DNA of 64,000 bases from CAZTZY01 sp964617765 (lineage in GTDB: Bacteria > Pseudomonadota > Gammaproteobacteria > Pseudomonadales > DT-91). Under the pieces are notes generated by a model, which saw only the letters and a list, made by a program, of their open reading frames with translations, did no database searches and was not told the DNA's origin. The stretch covers positions 1-64,000 of the forward strand of contig CAZTZY010000004.1 in the NCBI GenBank assembly GCA_964617765.1, written 5' to 3'. Positions within the stretch are counted from its first letter, which is position 1, and each line of letters starts with the position of its first letter. Below, one piece after another: positions 1-9,399 of the stretch. The translations under genes and the position numbers were made by a program.

Positions 1-2759
1 TCAAAGTGACCGATGCTGCGGGTAACGATGGTGCGGTGGCATCACAAGCCTATGTACTCGATACCACCGCACCGACCATTACTATCAGTGCTATCGATAT
101 TTCAGCCGATACCGGTACATTGGCAACGGATTTTTTAACCAAAACCGCAGCCCAAACGATTACCGGTACTTTAGGTACAACGTTGGCGGTGGGGGATATT
201 CTTTATGGTTCGGTGGATGCCGGCAGTACCTGGACTGACATCACCAGTAAAGTGGCGGGCACAGCCATAACCTGGAACACGGCAACATTGTCGGGTAGCA
301 GTTCCATTCAATTGAAAGTGACCGATGCTGCGGGTAACGATGGCACCGTTGTTTCACAATCTTATGTATTGGATACCACAGCGCCAACCACCACTGTCAG
401 TGCGATTGATATATCTGACGATACCGGTACAACAGATACAGATTTCAATACCTATACTGCATCACAAACCATTACTGCCACGTTGAGTACCGGTTTACTT
501 GCCGGTGAAATACTTTACGGTTCAGTGGATGCCGGTAGTACCTGGATTGATGTTACCGGCAAGGTGAGTGGTACCGCCATTAGCTGGAATGCAGCAACCC
601 TTGCGGGTAGCAGTTCCATACAATTTAAAGTCACCGATGCTGCCGGCAATGATGGCTCCGTCGCTTCACAAGCTTATGTACTGGATACCACAAACCCGGG
701 TACCACGATCAGCGCCATAGATATTTCTGCAGATACCGGCACCCTTGACTCTGATTTTCTGACCAAAACCGATGCCCAAACCATTACTGGCACCTTGAGT
801 GCCTCGTTAGTGGCCGGAGAAATTCTGTATGGATCAGTGGATGGTGGTGCAACATGGACCGATATTACCAGCAAGGCAACTCTGACGGCTATCAGTTGGG
901 ATGGCGTTACACTTCTGGGTAGTACAGCTATTCAGTTTAAAGTCACTGATGCTGCCGGCAATGATGGTGCAGTAGCTTCACAGGATTATGTGCTGGATAT
1001 ATCAGCTTCCTCTACCGTTATCAGTGCTATCGATATTTCTGATGATACCGGAAAGTTGGCTACAGACTTCAATACCAATACAGCAGCCCAAACCATTACG
1101 GCCACGTTGAGTGTCGATCTTGAAGTGGGTGATGTGTTATGGGGTTCGGTTGATGCCGGGGCATCATGGACCGATATCACCAGCAAGGCCAGTGGTACAG
1201 CCATTAGTTGGGATGGGGCAACGCTCTCTGGCAGCAGTTCTATCCAGATTAAAATAATTGATGCTGCAGGTAATGAAGGCACAGTGGCATCACAAGCCTA
1301 TGTGCTGGATAGTACAGCTCCAACAACCCTGGTGAGCGGCATTGATATTTCCGCGGATACCGGCATATCGGCAACCGACTTCCTGACAAAAACCGCTTCC
1401 CAAACAATTACTGCTACATTGGACAATGCGTTAGTGGCGGGTGAAGTGTTGTGGGGCTCCGTCAATAACGGCTCAACATGGACAGATATCACCAATAAGG
1501 CATCGGGTACAGCGATTACCTGGAATGGTGCAACCTTGTCAGGCAGCAATACCATCATTATAAAAGTCAGTGATCTGGCGGGTAATGACAGTACTCCAGA
1601 GACGCAGGCCTATGTGCTGGATACCGCTGCACCTACTACCACCATCAGTGGCATTGATATATCTGCTGATAGCGGCACACTGGCAACAGATTTCATCACC
1701 AAAACTTCATCTCAAACCATTACGGCAACGTTAACTACTGGGTTGGTGGCCGGTGAAGTGCTCTGGGGATCAGTGAATGGTGGTAGTAGCTGGACTGATA
1801 TTACCAGCAAAGCCAGTGGAACAGCGATCAGTTGGGATGGAGCTACGTTATCAGGTAGCAGTTCGATAAAACTGAAAGTCAGTGATGAAGCGGGCAACGA
1901 TGCGGCGGTAGCAACGCAAACCTACGTGCTTGATACGACAGCACCTACAGTAACCATTGCCAGTGCAAGTTATGATAATGCAACCAATACATTGACGTTG
2001 ACCGGAACCAATATAACAACACTGCTTTCTGGCAGTGAAACACCGGCTTCAGATTTGAAGGCCAATTTTGACTGGAGCAAATTGCAGTGGGATATCGATA
2101 GTGATAATACTGGCAATATCTCGTTTGCTTTAGCTGATATCACCAGTGCCAGGGCAACCAATGGCACGACATTGACCATTGTGTTAGGGGGTGCCAAGGC
2201 TGTTGCACTGGAAAGTACAGGTGGTTTTGATCCTTTATCGGGTAATGACAGCCTGGATATTACTACGGGTTTTACGGGAGACACAGCAGGCAATATGTCT
2301 GCCACAGACAGATTGAATACACCAGATCCTACAGTGGTTGTGTTTGATTTGGTGGGCGGGCTTTCTTCCAGCCATTCCGGTCGGGCTTTTGATGCGGGCA
2401 CCAGTTATACCATTTATGTTATGGTTGATTCGAATAGTAGTGCCTTGGCAGCTCCGACACAGTGGACAGCTGGGGGCAATTTGGGCTCCGACGATACGAT
2501 TGTGTTGGTGGGTAACGGTTCAGCAATTCTTGGTCCAGTGAATAATGCGGTAACGCGCTCAAGCATTACACCGCCTTTTACACTATTATGGAGTTCTGCC
2601 TCTGGGTGGGCTGCCTTACTGACTGGTGCCGGTAGTTTCTTGCGACAATCTTCTATGGTGGTTACAACTCAAAAAATTTGGTCGGGATCGGGTACCCCTG
2701 TAGCTGGCGGTTTCCTGACAACTTTACCAATCGGTATATATACTTCTCAAGGTTTGTGA
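1..2759 (+). CDS. Large Ig-like-repeat surface protein/adhesin, 3' part only
   Basis: The reading frame is already open at the left edge, so the protein starts outside the window and about 918 C-terminal residues are visible. They contain six tandem Ig-like repeats of exactly 104 residues, with recurring TTAPTxTISAIDISADTGT, YGSVDAGSTWTDITSK and VTDAAGNDG blocks. A non-repeated C-terminal region of about 265 residues follows, beginning with the TVTIASASYDN segment and ending in YTSQGL. There is no transmembrane anchor or autotransporter barrel in the visible part. Giant repeat adhesins of this composition are commonly exported by type I secretion, and the three type I secretion genes lie just downstream, so I infer that this is the exported substrate and that its C-terminus carries the secretion signal. 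I did not see RTX nonapeptides. The function (adhesion or biofilm) is inferred from architecture only. Confidence 0.8.
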   Translation, partial: KVTDAAGNDGAVASQAYVLDTTAPTITISAIDISADTGTLATDFLTKTAAQTITGTLGTTLAVGDILYGSVDAGSTWTDITSKVAGTAITWNTATLSGSSSIQLKVTDAAGNDGTVVSQSYVLDTTAPTTTVSAIDISDDTGTTDTDFNTYTASQTITATLSTGLLAGEILYGSVDAGSTWIDVTGKVSGTAISWNAATLAGSSSIQFKVTDAAGNDGSVASQAYVLDTTNPGTTISAIDISADTGTLDSDFLTKTDAQTITGTLSASLVAGEILYGSVDGGATWTDITSKATLTAISWDGVTLLGSTAIQFKVTDAAGNDGAVASQDYVLDISASSTVISAIDISDDTGKLATDFNTNTAAQTITATLSVDLEVGDVLWGSVDAGASWTDITSKASGTAISWDGATLSGSSSIQIKIIDAAGNEGTVASQAYVLDSTAPTTLVSGIDISADTGISATDFLTKTASQTITATLDNALVAGEVLWGSVNNGSTWTDITNKASGTAITWNGATLSGSNTIIIKVSDLAGNDSTPETQAYVLDTAAPTTTISGIDISADSGTLATDFITKTSSQTITATLTTGLVAGEVLWGSVNGGSSWTDITSKASGTAISWDGATLSGSSSIKLKVSDEAGNDAAVATQTYVLDTTAPTVTIASASYDNATNTLTLTGTNITTLLSGSETPASDLKANFDWSKLQWDIDSDNTGNISFALADITSARATNGTTLTIVLGGAKAVALESTGGFDPLSGNDSLDITTGFTGDTAGNMSATDRLNTPDPTVVVFDLVGGLSSSHSGRAFDAGTSYTIYVMVDSNSSALAAPTQWTAGGNLGSDDTIVLVGNGSAILGPVNNAVTRSSITPPFTLLWSSASGWAALLTGAGSFLRQSSMVVTTQKIWSGSGTPVAGGFLTTLPIGIYTSQGL
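93..1964 (+). repeat. Six tandem 312-bp coding repeats
   Basis: The landmark coding for the IDIS motif recurs at 93, 405, 717, 1029, 1341 and 1653, a spacing of exactly 312 bp every time. The units differ at many synonymous and some amino-acid positions but show no length change, so each encodes 104 residues. The sixth unit runs into the unique C-terminal region. More units probably lie to the left of the window. Confidence 0.9.
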
Positions 2760-2802
2760 TTGATCAGTGATTACCCATAATGAGTGAGTCGGGTTTCGAT
2801 GA

Positions 2803-2825
2803 GCGGAATGATTTATTCATTCCGC
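2803..2825 (+). terminator. Hairpin after the adhesin gene, possible terminator
   Basis: A perfect 9-bp stem (GCGGAATGA / TCATTCCGC) with a 5-nt loop lies 43 bp after the adhesin stop codon. No clear T-run follows, so it could be a weak or Rho-assisted terminator or an mRNA 3'-end structure. The rest of the 353-bp gap (2760-3112) is non-coding; I see no convincing promoter in it. Confidence 0.45.
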
Positions 2826-3112
2826 CCTGCCCATGAACATCTCTTCCGGCACCTGGAATTCCAGCCTTAAATTACTCAACTGTCATTGCCCGGTCTCTGG
2901 CTAGTTAATAATATTTACAAAGCTTCCGGATGTGCCTCACAAAGATATTTTCTGGCGTTTTTGCAACTCTGGGGGAAACTTCATCATTTTGTGTAACAAG
3001 TTCATTTTCGAGCCAATCTATCAATCTTTACGGTGAAATTAGCTAAAATACCTGACTACTGATGTGACACCCTTTATAGTTAGTCTCTAAAAATGATAAC
3101 AACAATAAATCC

Positions 3113-5830
3113 ATGATTATTTCCTTACTGCGCAAACTGGCTGACCAGCAACAATACTCCGAACTAGAGAGCTCGGCGTTAGGCTTTTGGACAGAACATC
3201 AAGACATACAAATATTGCCTTTACTGGCTTTATCTTATGCCCATACAGGTCAATGGCAGCGGGCAAATGAAACCTTCGCTATTGCTCAAGAATATAAAGC
3301 AGATTTACCCCCCGCATCTTTAATAGATATGGCGGCCGTCCTGATTGTGTTGCATCGGATAGAGGCAGCTGAGGAGTTGTTAAAAGAAGCCATCAAACTG
3401 TTGCCTGACCATGGTTTGGGGTTGGCACGTTTGGCATTTTGCCGAATGGTGCAGGGGGATTTACCCACAGCCCAGACTCTGTTTAAACAAGCTGCACTTC
3501 TGGATCCAGAGCGTATACCCATTCGGAATTTATTGGCACAAGTCTATTTACAACAATCGGCTTTTGCTGAAGCCCAGGAAGTGGTCAGCCAGGCTTTGCC
3601 AATACTTGAGAGTATTCGAGCTAACCTTAATGATGTGTTGTATCAGCAATATTGGCAGCTGTTGTGTTTGTTGCAGTTGCAGATCTGGGTGGCTGAAGAT
3701 GCCTTTGCCCATGCTGAACAATGGTTGCAGGAACAACAGAAATTACATCAGCAGGATGAAATTGAAGAAGCCCAATATATATACTGGATAAGCCAATATA
3801 GCCGTTTGCTGGCCGAGCAGGATCATCACCAGCAAGCTTCAGAAATGTTGCGCAATACTTTAAAAGCCTATCCCGATAATACGGTGTTGTGTTTGCAGTT
3901 GGCGGAACTGTCTCAGGTGCAAGGGCAATTTATGCCTGCCATCCGCTTGTTGAACAGAGCCTTGAAAAAAGACCCGGAAAACATCGCTTTATGGGTACAG
4001 CTAGCCACTGCCAGTTTGCATCGTTTTGATAAAAAAGCCCGGCAAGCCGCTGAAAAAGCCGTAGCATTGGCAGCTGCCCTTCAAGAAGATGCAGATCATC
4101 CTTTGCATGCCATAAAAATCCAGCAGGCCCAGGCCAAAAATGCCCTGGCTCAAGTGGAAAGCCAGGAGCAGAATTTTGATATTTCTGAATCACTTTTTTC
4201 AGAAATACTGGCCGATCATCCATACTTTGTGCCTGCCTTGCAGGGTTTGGGCCAGCAGTATTTACAGCAAGGGAAAATTGAAGAAGCGTTAGCATTGTTT
4301 GAACGTATTAAAGCGGTTGATCCCATCAAAGGTATTGCTTCGCTGATTTCTGCGCGACGTTATCCCGAGGATGAAGAAACACTCGAAAAAATGGCGAAGG
4401 CGGCCGAACGCCCTAGTATCGAAGGTCCATTGAAAAGCAGTATTTTGTTTCAGTTGGCAGCCGCTTGGGAAAAACGTAAAGACTACGATAAAGCGTTTAC
4501 TTTTGCAGAAAAAGCCAATGCCACTACCAAAAAATTTCTCCCTTATGATGCCATGGCTCACCGCAATATGTGCGCGCGCATTCGCATGAGTTTTTGCAAA
4601 GCCTTGTATGAGCATCGTCCCGGTTTTGGAATTGATTCTACCGTGCCTGTGTATGTGTTAGGCATGCCGCGTTCTGGCACTACACTGGTTGAACAAATCC
4701 TTGCTGGCCATAGCGAGATTTTTGGTGCCGGTGAGTTGGGTATTATTCCGCAAGTGATTCAAGGGTTGAATCGCTGGGAACGGCATGTGGGTTCGGGTCG
4801 CACTTATCCGGATTGTATTGACGACCTGACTCCTTACATAACCGCTGGCATCGCCAATAATGTATTAAAGGAGTTGCAGGAATACGCTCCAGAAGCCAAA
4901 CACATTGTTGATAAGCTGCCCCATAATTTCGAGAATATCGGGCTGATTAAATTTTTATTCCCCAAGGCGAAAATTATTTCAGTGAGAAGAGATTCGCGTG
5001 ATATTGCCATTTCTAACTATTTTACTGATTACCAGGCCAAGCATGGCGGCATGGGTTTCGCCTATGATCTTGAGAATATTGGCGAACAATTGGCAGATCA
5101 TAATCTAATGATGCATCACTGGCACCAGATTTTCCCCGGGGAAATCCTGGAAGTGAAATATGAGGATGTAGTGGATGACATAGAAGGCAGTGCCCGTAAA
5201 ATGCTGGCTTATATCGGCGTTGATTGGCAGCCGGAAGTGCTCAAATTCAATGAACTTGAACGCACGGTAAAGACCGCCAGTGTATGGCAAGTGCGTCAAC
5301 CCATTTACAAAACATCCAAGGCAAAATGGCAACAATACGAAAAATATATAGCCCCTTTGATCAAGGGAACCAATGCTAAAATATTGCCTGATCCTTATGA
5401 AATGCTAACCTTGCCAGAGCCGGGCTTTTTGCAAGCCGGAGTTGAGCTTTATACACTGGGTAACCTGGATGGTGCTGAGTTGAGTTTCAAGAAAATGCTG
5501 CACCATAATCCGGAACATGCCGCCTGTAATTATATGTTAGGCCTGGTTTATCTCAGTAAGGGAAATTTGCAGGAGGGTATAGTACAGATTGAAAAAGCCA
5601 TTGGTAAAAGCCCGTGGCATAAAGATTGGCGAGAGAATTTGCATAAAGCCTATGAACTGGCCGGAGAGCATGAAAAAGCGGCTGAACTTGGAAAACGGTT
5701 TAATCGTCAAAAACGAATGGAAGAAACAGTGGAAAATAAAGAGTTAGGCAATACAGAAGACAATACAGAAGACAATGCAGAAGACAATGAATGGATAATG
5801 GATGCTGAAGATTATGTGCAGGAAGATTAA
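3113..5830 (+). CDS. TPR-sulfotransferase fusion protein
   Basis: This is a 905-aa cytoplasmic-looking protein without a signal peptide. Residues 1 to about 480 are tetratricopeptide repeats. A sulfotransferase domain follows, with the 5'-phosphosulfate-binding loop GMPRSGTTLVEQIL at about residue 516 and a 3'-phosphate-binding segment (SVRRDSRDIAISNYF) at about 622. Two more TPR units lie around 780-870, and the tail is acidic with a three-fold NTEDN-type repeat. The family transfers sulfate from PAPS to hydroxyls; the closest known motif matches are tyrosylprotein and TPR-linked bacterial sulfotransferases. The gene lies between the adhesin and the type I secretion genes and overlaps the next gene by 29 bp. 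A role in sulfating the exported protein is therefore plausible, as for RaxST in Xanthomonas, but this is inference. A glycan or lipid acceptor is the main alternative. Confidence 0.88.
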   Translation: MIISLLRKLADQQQYSELESSALGFWTEHQDIQILPLLALSYAHTGQWQRANETFAIAQEYKADLPPASLIDMAAVLIVLHRIEAAEELLKEAIKLLPDHGLGLARLAFCRMVQGDLPTAQTLFKQAALLDPERIPIRNLLAQVYLQQSAFAEAQEVVSQALPILESIRANLNDVLYQQYWQLLCLLQLQIWVAEDAFAHAEQWLQEQQKLHQQDEIEEAQYIYWISQYSRLLAEQDHHQQASEMLRNTLKAYPDNTVLCLQLAELSQVQGQFMPAIRLLNRALKKDPENIALWVQLATASLHRFDKKARQAAEKAVALAAALQEDADHPLHAIKIQQAQAKNALAQVESQEQNFDISESLFSEILADHPYFVPALQGLGQQYLQQGKIEEALALFERIKAVDPIKGIASLISARRYPEDEETLEKMAKAAERPSIEGPLKSSILFQLAAAWEKRKDYDKAFTFAEKANATTKKFLPYDAMAHRNMCARIRMSFCKALYEHRPGFGIDSTVPVYVLGMPRSGTTLVEQILAGHSEIFGAGELGIIPQVIQGLNRWERHVGSGRTYPDCIDDLTPYITAGIANNVLKELQEYAPEAKHIVDKLPHNFENIGLIKFLFPKAKIISVRRDSRDIAISNYFTDYQAKHGGMGFAYDLENIGEQLADHNLMMHHWHQIFPGEILEVKYEDVVDDIEGSARKMLAYIGVDWQPEVLKFNELERTVKTASVWQVRQPIYKTSKAKWQQYEKYIAPLIKGTNAKILPDPYEMLTLPEPGFLQAGVELYTLGNLDGAELSFKKMLHHNPEHAACNYMLGLVYLSKGNLQEGIVQIEKAIGKSPWHKDWRENLHKAYELAGEHEKAAELGKRFNRQKRMEETVENKELGNTEDNTEDNAEDNEWIMDAEDYVQED

Positions 5831-7157
5831 AAATTATTTTATAAGAAAGAGCCACAAGCAATTTTTAATGTCGATGCTGTGTGCACTTTTTTGTTTGATA
5901 AATATTGGCGGGCAGCGTGTTTTTGCGGAAGCTGAAAATACGGTTTTAAACAAACCGGTCATTTCCGAAAACCCATCCGGCCTGGTAGCGGCCTTGCAAT
6001 CGGTTATAAAGCTGCATCCAGCTATTAAAAGCCAGCGATCGAAAGTCGATGCGCTGGAATACTCGATCAGTGCCGCTAAATCCGGACGTTATCCCTCCTT
6101 GTCAGCACAGGCCAATAATGTCAACGAAGAAATGGATCGCGGCACTCTGCAAATAAAACAGCCACTATGGGCATTTGGAAAGATTGATAGTGCTATTGAG
6201 GCAGCTAAAGCTAACTGGTCTGTAGAAAAATGGATGTTACTGCAGGTGCAGCGGCAGTATATTGAAGAGACTGCAGTAGCCTATGCAAAATTATTGGGTA
6301 TTCATCAGCAGCAAGCGGTTGCTGAATTGAATATTATTGAGCATGAAAAGCTTTATCAGCGTATACAGCATCGTCAGCAGGGGCAGCTGGCGTCAGTAGC
6401 CGATGTTAATCTCGCCAATTCCCGTTTGATACAGGCTCAATCGAGGCTGGATAGAATTCGTGGTGAATGGCTCAGTGCCTTGGCCGAGTTACAGGCATTA
6501 ACACAGGTGTTAGTCAATGCGGATCAATCCGTTGATGAGGCGCTTATTTCTTTGCCAGCTATGGAAGAAGTGGAGAAGCTTGCTATTGAAAACAGTGCGG
6601 ATTTGCAAGTGAAGCGTGAGCAAGCTGTTGCCGTTAGTATTACTGTTAAACAAGAGCGCGTAGCTGCAACGCCCACGGTGTATTTTCAGGTAGATCACGA
6701 GGCACTTGACCAGGTTGATAATCGCTTGAATCGAACCCAGTCAGGTTTGGCCATTGAGGCGTCATTGGGTGGAGCCGGATTTACCACCTTAAACCGGGTA
6801 AGGGGTGCCGAGGCAAAACTGGAAAGCGCACAGTATGATATTGATGCTGCGATTAACGATATTAAACGTCGAGTACAAACCTTGATGCTGGGTTTACAGA
6901 TACAGAATAACCTTGGCAAGTCACAAACTGAAACTATTCTTGTGGTCGAAGAAACACTGGCTTCGTTTATGCGGCAATATGATACAGGCCGAAAATCATG
7001 GATAGATTTGTTGAATACCCAGCGGGAACTGACGGAGTTACGTTATCAACAGGTGCAAATTGACAATGATCGATTGATTCTTTCGTTGCGTGTGGCAGCA
7101 TTAATTGGCAATCTGGATAAAATGGCAGGTATCGAGGCCTTCAATGAAGACAAATGA
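5802..7157 (+). CDS. TolC-family outer-membrane channel of a type I secretion system
   Basis: This 451-aa protein has an N-terminal basic stretch followed by a hydrophobic signal segment ending near VFAEAEN. The body is a typical TolC/OEP alpha-helical-barrel protein: two long Gln/Ala-rich coiled-coil repeats, with SISAAKSGRYPSLSAQANNV near the first and the AQYDIDAAINDIKRRVQ segment in the second. Outer-membrane factors form trimers that span the outer membrane and periplasm and dock with an HlyD adaptor and an ABC exporter, which are the next two genes. The start is uncertain: ATGs at 5802, 5814 and 5868 are all in frame and all leave a signal peptide. The first overlaps the sulfotransferase gene by 29 bp, which suggests translational coupling. 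Confidence 0.9.
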   Translation: MLKIMCRKIKNYFIRKSHKQFLMSMLCALFCLINIGGQRVFAEAENTVLNKPVISENPSGLVAALQSVIKLHPAIKSQRSKVDALEYSISAAKSGRYPSLSAQANNVNEEMDRGTLQIKQPLWAFGKIDSAIEAAKANWSVEKWMLLQVQRQYIEETAVAYAKLLGIHQQQAVAELNIIEHEKLYQRIQHRQQGQLASVADVNLANSRLIQAQSRLDRIRGEWLSALAELQALTQVLVNADQSVDEALISLPAMEEVEKLAIENSADLQVKREQAVAVSITVKQERVAATPTVYFQVDHEALDQVDNRLNRTQSGLAIEASLGGAGFTTLNRVRGAEAKLESAQYDIDAAINDIKRRVQTLMLGLQIQNNLGKSQTETILVVEETLASFMRQYDTGRKSWIDLLNTQRELTELRYQQVQIDNDRLILSLRVAALIGNLDKMAGIEAFNEDK

Positions 7158-9399
7158 ACCAATACCCGTAAATGCGGATCATGCACTTCCAGAATCTGCG
7201 CAAGAACAATTAGTGCAAGTGCCGTTACCAGTAAATGTATTGAATAGTTTATTGCAACGCTTGAAGGTATCTGTTGAGGCGGGCGCATTATCAATGGCAT
7301 GCCTGAAAGCCGAGAAGGAGTTGCCGGGTTCATCACCAGTCAAACGTATCAATGCTGTTTTTAATAACCTGCAATTACAGGGTATACAAGTTGCCTTGTT
7401 GGGTTGGGCGCGTTTTGATCAGCGCTATTTGCCTGCGATGATATTTTTTAAATCACAATGGTTTTTAATAGAACGTACAGAAAATAATCTTTTTATTCTT
7501 GCTGATAATAATGGCCAGCGTATTGAGGCGGTCAATGAAGATCTGCAAGGTGCGATGGTGCTGTGGTTTCGTAACGTAAAAAAACAGGCCTCGAAAATTC
7601 CCTTCTCTACAAAAGATAACCGGGCCTTTGCGCTGGTATGGCATGAACTCTTCAAACATCCACGCTGGGTGCGGGATATCACCTTGGCAACAGTGCTGGT
7701 GAATCTGATTGCCATTTCCACTTCCCTGTTTGCGATGCAGGTATATGACCGTGTGGTGCCGACGTTATCCTATGCAACATTATGGACTTTGGTCGCAGGG
7801 ATGTTTATCGCAGTGGCCCTGGACTGGATACTCAAAACTGTTAGAAGCCGGGTTCTCGACAGTGTGTCTTGCGAAGCCAATGATGCAATATCACAGCATG
7901 TATTTGATCATGTGATGCATTTGCAACTGGATACGCGTCCACGTTCACTAGGCACCCTGGCAGCACAGGTAGGCGGCCTTGATTCAGTGCGCCAGTTTTT
8001 TTCTTCGGGGGTTATTTTTGGCTTGGTTGATATGCCCTTTGCTTTATTGTTTATTGCATTTATCGGCATTATTGGTGGCCATATTGCCTGGGTTTACCTG
8101 TTGCTTTTACCTGTTGCTGCCGTGCTCGGTTTGCTTAACCAGAAATATCTGCGTCGTTTAACGCGGCAGCAAATGATGCGCTCGAATGAACGTCAAGGTT
8201 TATTGGTTGATGCTATTCAGGGTACGGAATCTATTCGGGCCAGCAATGCCACCTGGCGTTTTTCGGAACAATGGAAAAGCATTACCCATTCTATTGCGGA
8301 ATATAATATCCAGCAGAAAGCCATTGGCAGTTTGAGCGCCGTGACAACCTCCAGTATTTCTACCCTCGCCTATGTTGCTGCCATCGTTGTAGGGGTTTAC
8401 GGTATTGAGGCCGGTACACTAACGATGGGTGCCATGATTGCTTGTAGCATATTGGGTGGCAGGGTTATTGCTCCGGTAGCACAAAGTATCCAGTATCTTG
8501 CACAGTGGCAGAATGTATCCGAGGCTTTGATGATGGTTAACCAGGTCTTATCGCTTAATACAGAACGTCGTGAGGATCAAAACCTGTTAATGCCCGATGA
8601 AAAGCCGGAGAAGGTGATATTGGAATCCGTGCAGTTTTCTTATCCCAATTCACCGGTTAAACAGATTGATATTCCCGGCCTGAGTTTCCAGTCGGGTGAC
8701 AGGGTTTTACTGTTAGGCCCTATTGGTTCAGGTAAATCGACATTGTTGAAAGTGTTGGCCGGTTTATATCGACCATCGCAAGGACGCATTCGTTTGGGTA
8801 ATGCAGACTTGTGGGAGATACATCCACATATTGTTGCCGACCAGGTGGGTTATTTGCCGCAATCAGTGCATTTATTTAAAGGTACATTACGCAGCAATTT
8901 ATGTTTGTCCGGTGCGGTGAGTGATTCCCATTTGTTAAAGGTGTGTGAAGATCTGGGCATTGACCGTATAGCGGCCAATAACCCCTTGGGTATGGATCTG
9001 GAAATCAGTGAGGGTGGGGAAGGTTTGTCCGGTGGCCAAAAACAATTGGTTGGGCTAGGTCGTGTATTTTTAGCACAACCCCGAATCTGGTTGCTGGATG
9101 AGCCAACAGCTTCGCTGGATAGCGAAGGTGATGCCAAGGTGTTAGATGCCATTGCAGCCTACATCAAGCCAGAAGATATTCTTGTGGTTTCTACGCATCG
9201 TGTGGCATTGGCTTTAAAAATTGCCAATAGGGTCATTATGATGCAACAAAGCCAGATTGTTGCAGATGGCAAACCTGATGAAGTGATCCCCCAGGCTATG
9301 CGCGCAGCCAGTTTGCCCACAGGGGGTATTTCGGCTGCCAGGCCAAAACCAGGATTATCATTTCCAGTAATGAACAAGGGACCCAATAATGTTATTTGA
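7144..9399 (+). CDS. Type I secretion ABC transporter (permease/ATPase), LapB/RaxB-like
   Basis: This 751-aa half-transporter fuses three parts. The N-terminal ~140 residues resemble a C39-like domain without an evident catalytic QxxxCG motif, so it probably binds rather than cleaves the substrate. Next comes a transmembrane block starting near DITLATVLVNLIAISTSLF. The ATPase follows, with Walker A GPIGSGKST (about residue 525), the signature LSGGQKQ, Walker B WLLDEPTASLD and an H-loop STHR. It acts as an inner-membrane homodimer that powers one-step export through the neighbouring HlyD and TolC proteins. I chose the ATG at 7144 because GAGG sits 6 nt upstream; an in-frame ATG at 7105 lies inside the preceding gene. 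The 3' end overlaps the HlyD gene by 11 bp. Confidence 0.93.
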   Translation: MKTNEPIPVNADHALPESAQEQLVQVPLPVNVLNSLLQRLKVSVEAGALSMACLKAEKELPGSSPVKRINAVFNNLQLQGIQVALLGWARFDQRYLPAMIFFKSQWFLIERTENNLFILADNNGQRIEAVNEDLQGAMVLWFRNVKKQASKIPFSTKDNRAFALVWHELFKHPRWVRDITLATVLVNLIAISTSLFAMQVYDRVVPTLSYATLWTLVAGMFIAVALDWILKTVRSRVLDSVSCEANDAISQHVFDHVMHLQLDTRPRSLGTLAAQVGGLDSVRQFFSSGVIFGLVDMPFALLFIAFIGIIGGHIAWVYLLLLPVAAVLGLLNQKYLRRLTRQQMMRSNERQGLLVDAIQGTESIRASNATWRFSEQWKSITHSIAEYNIQQKAIGSLSAVTTSSISTLAYVAAIVVGVYGIEAGTLTMGAMIACSILGGRVIAPVAQSIQYLAQWQNVSEALMMVNQVLSLNTERREDQNLLMPDEKPEKVILESVQFSYPNSPVKQIDIPGLSFQSGDRVLLLGPIGSGKSTLLKVLAGLYRPSQGRIRLGNADLWEIHPHIVADQVGYLPQSVHLFKGTLRSNLCLSGAVSDSHLLKVCEDLGIDRIAANNPLGMDLEISEGGEGLSGGQKQLVGLGRVFLAQPRIWLLDEPTASLDSEGDAKVLDAIAAYIKPEDILVVSTHRVALALKIANRVIMMQQSQIVADGKPDEVIPQAMRAASLPTGGISAARPKPGLSFPVMNKGPNNVI

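Noticed and set aside
1..2000. Possible CRISPR-like or mobile repeat array
   Set aside because: The 312-bp repeats are in one continuous open frame, encode Ig-like domains and have no spacers.
1970..2401. Long minus-strand open frame opposite the adhesin
   Set aside because: It is an antisense frame created by the adhesin's codon bias, with no ribosome-binding site or recognisable protein.
7144..7560. Active C39 peptidase (bacteriocin-type) in the ABC transporter
   Set aside because: The N-terminal domain lacks the QxxxCG active-site motif, and a double-glycine leader substrate was not seen.
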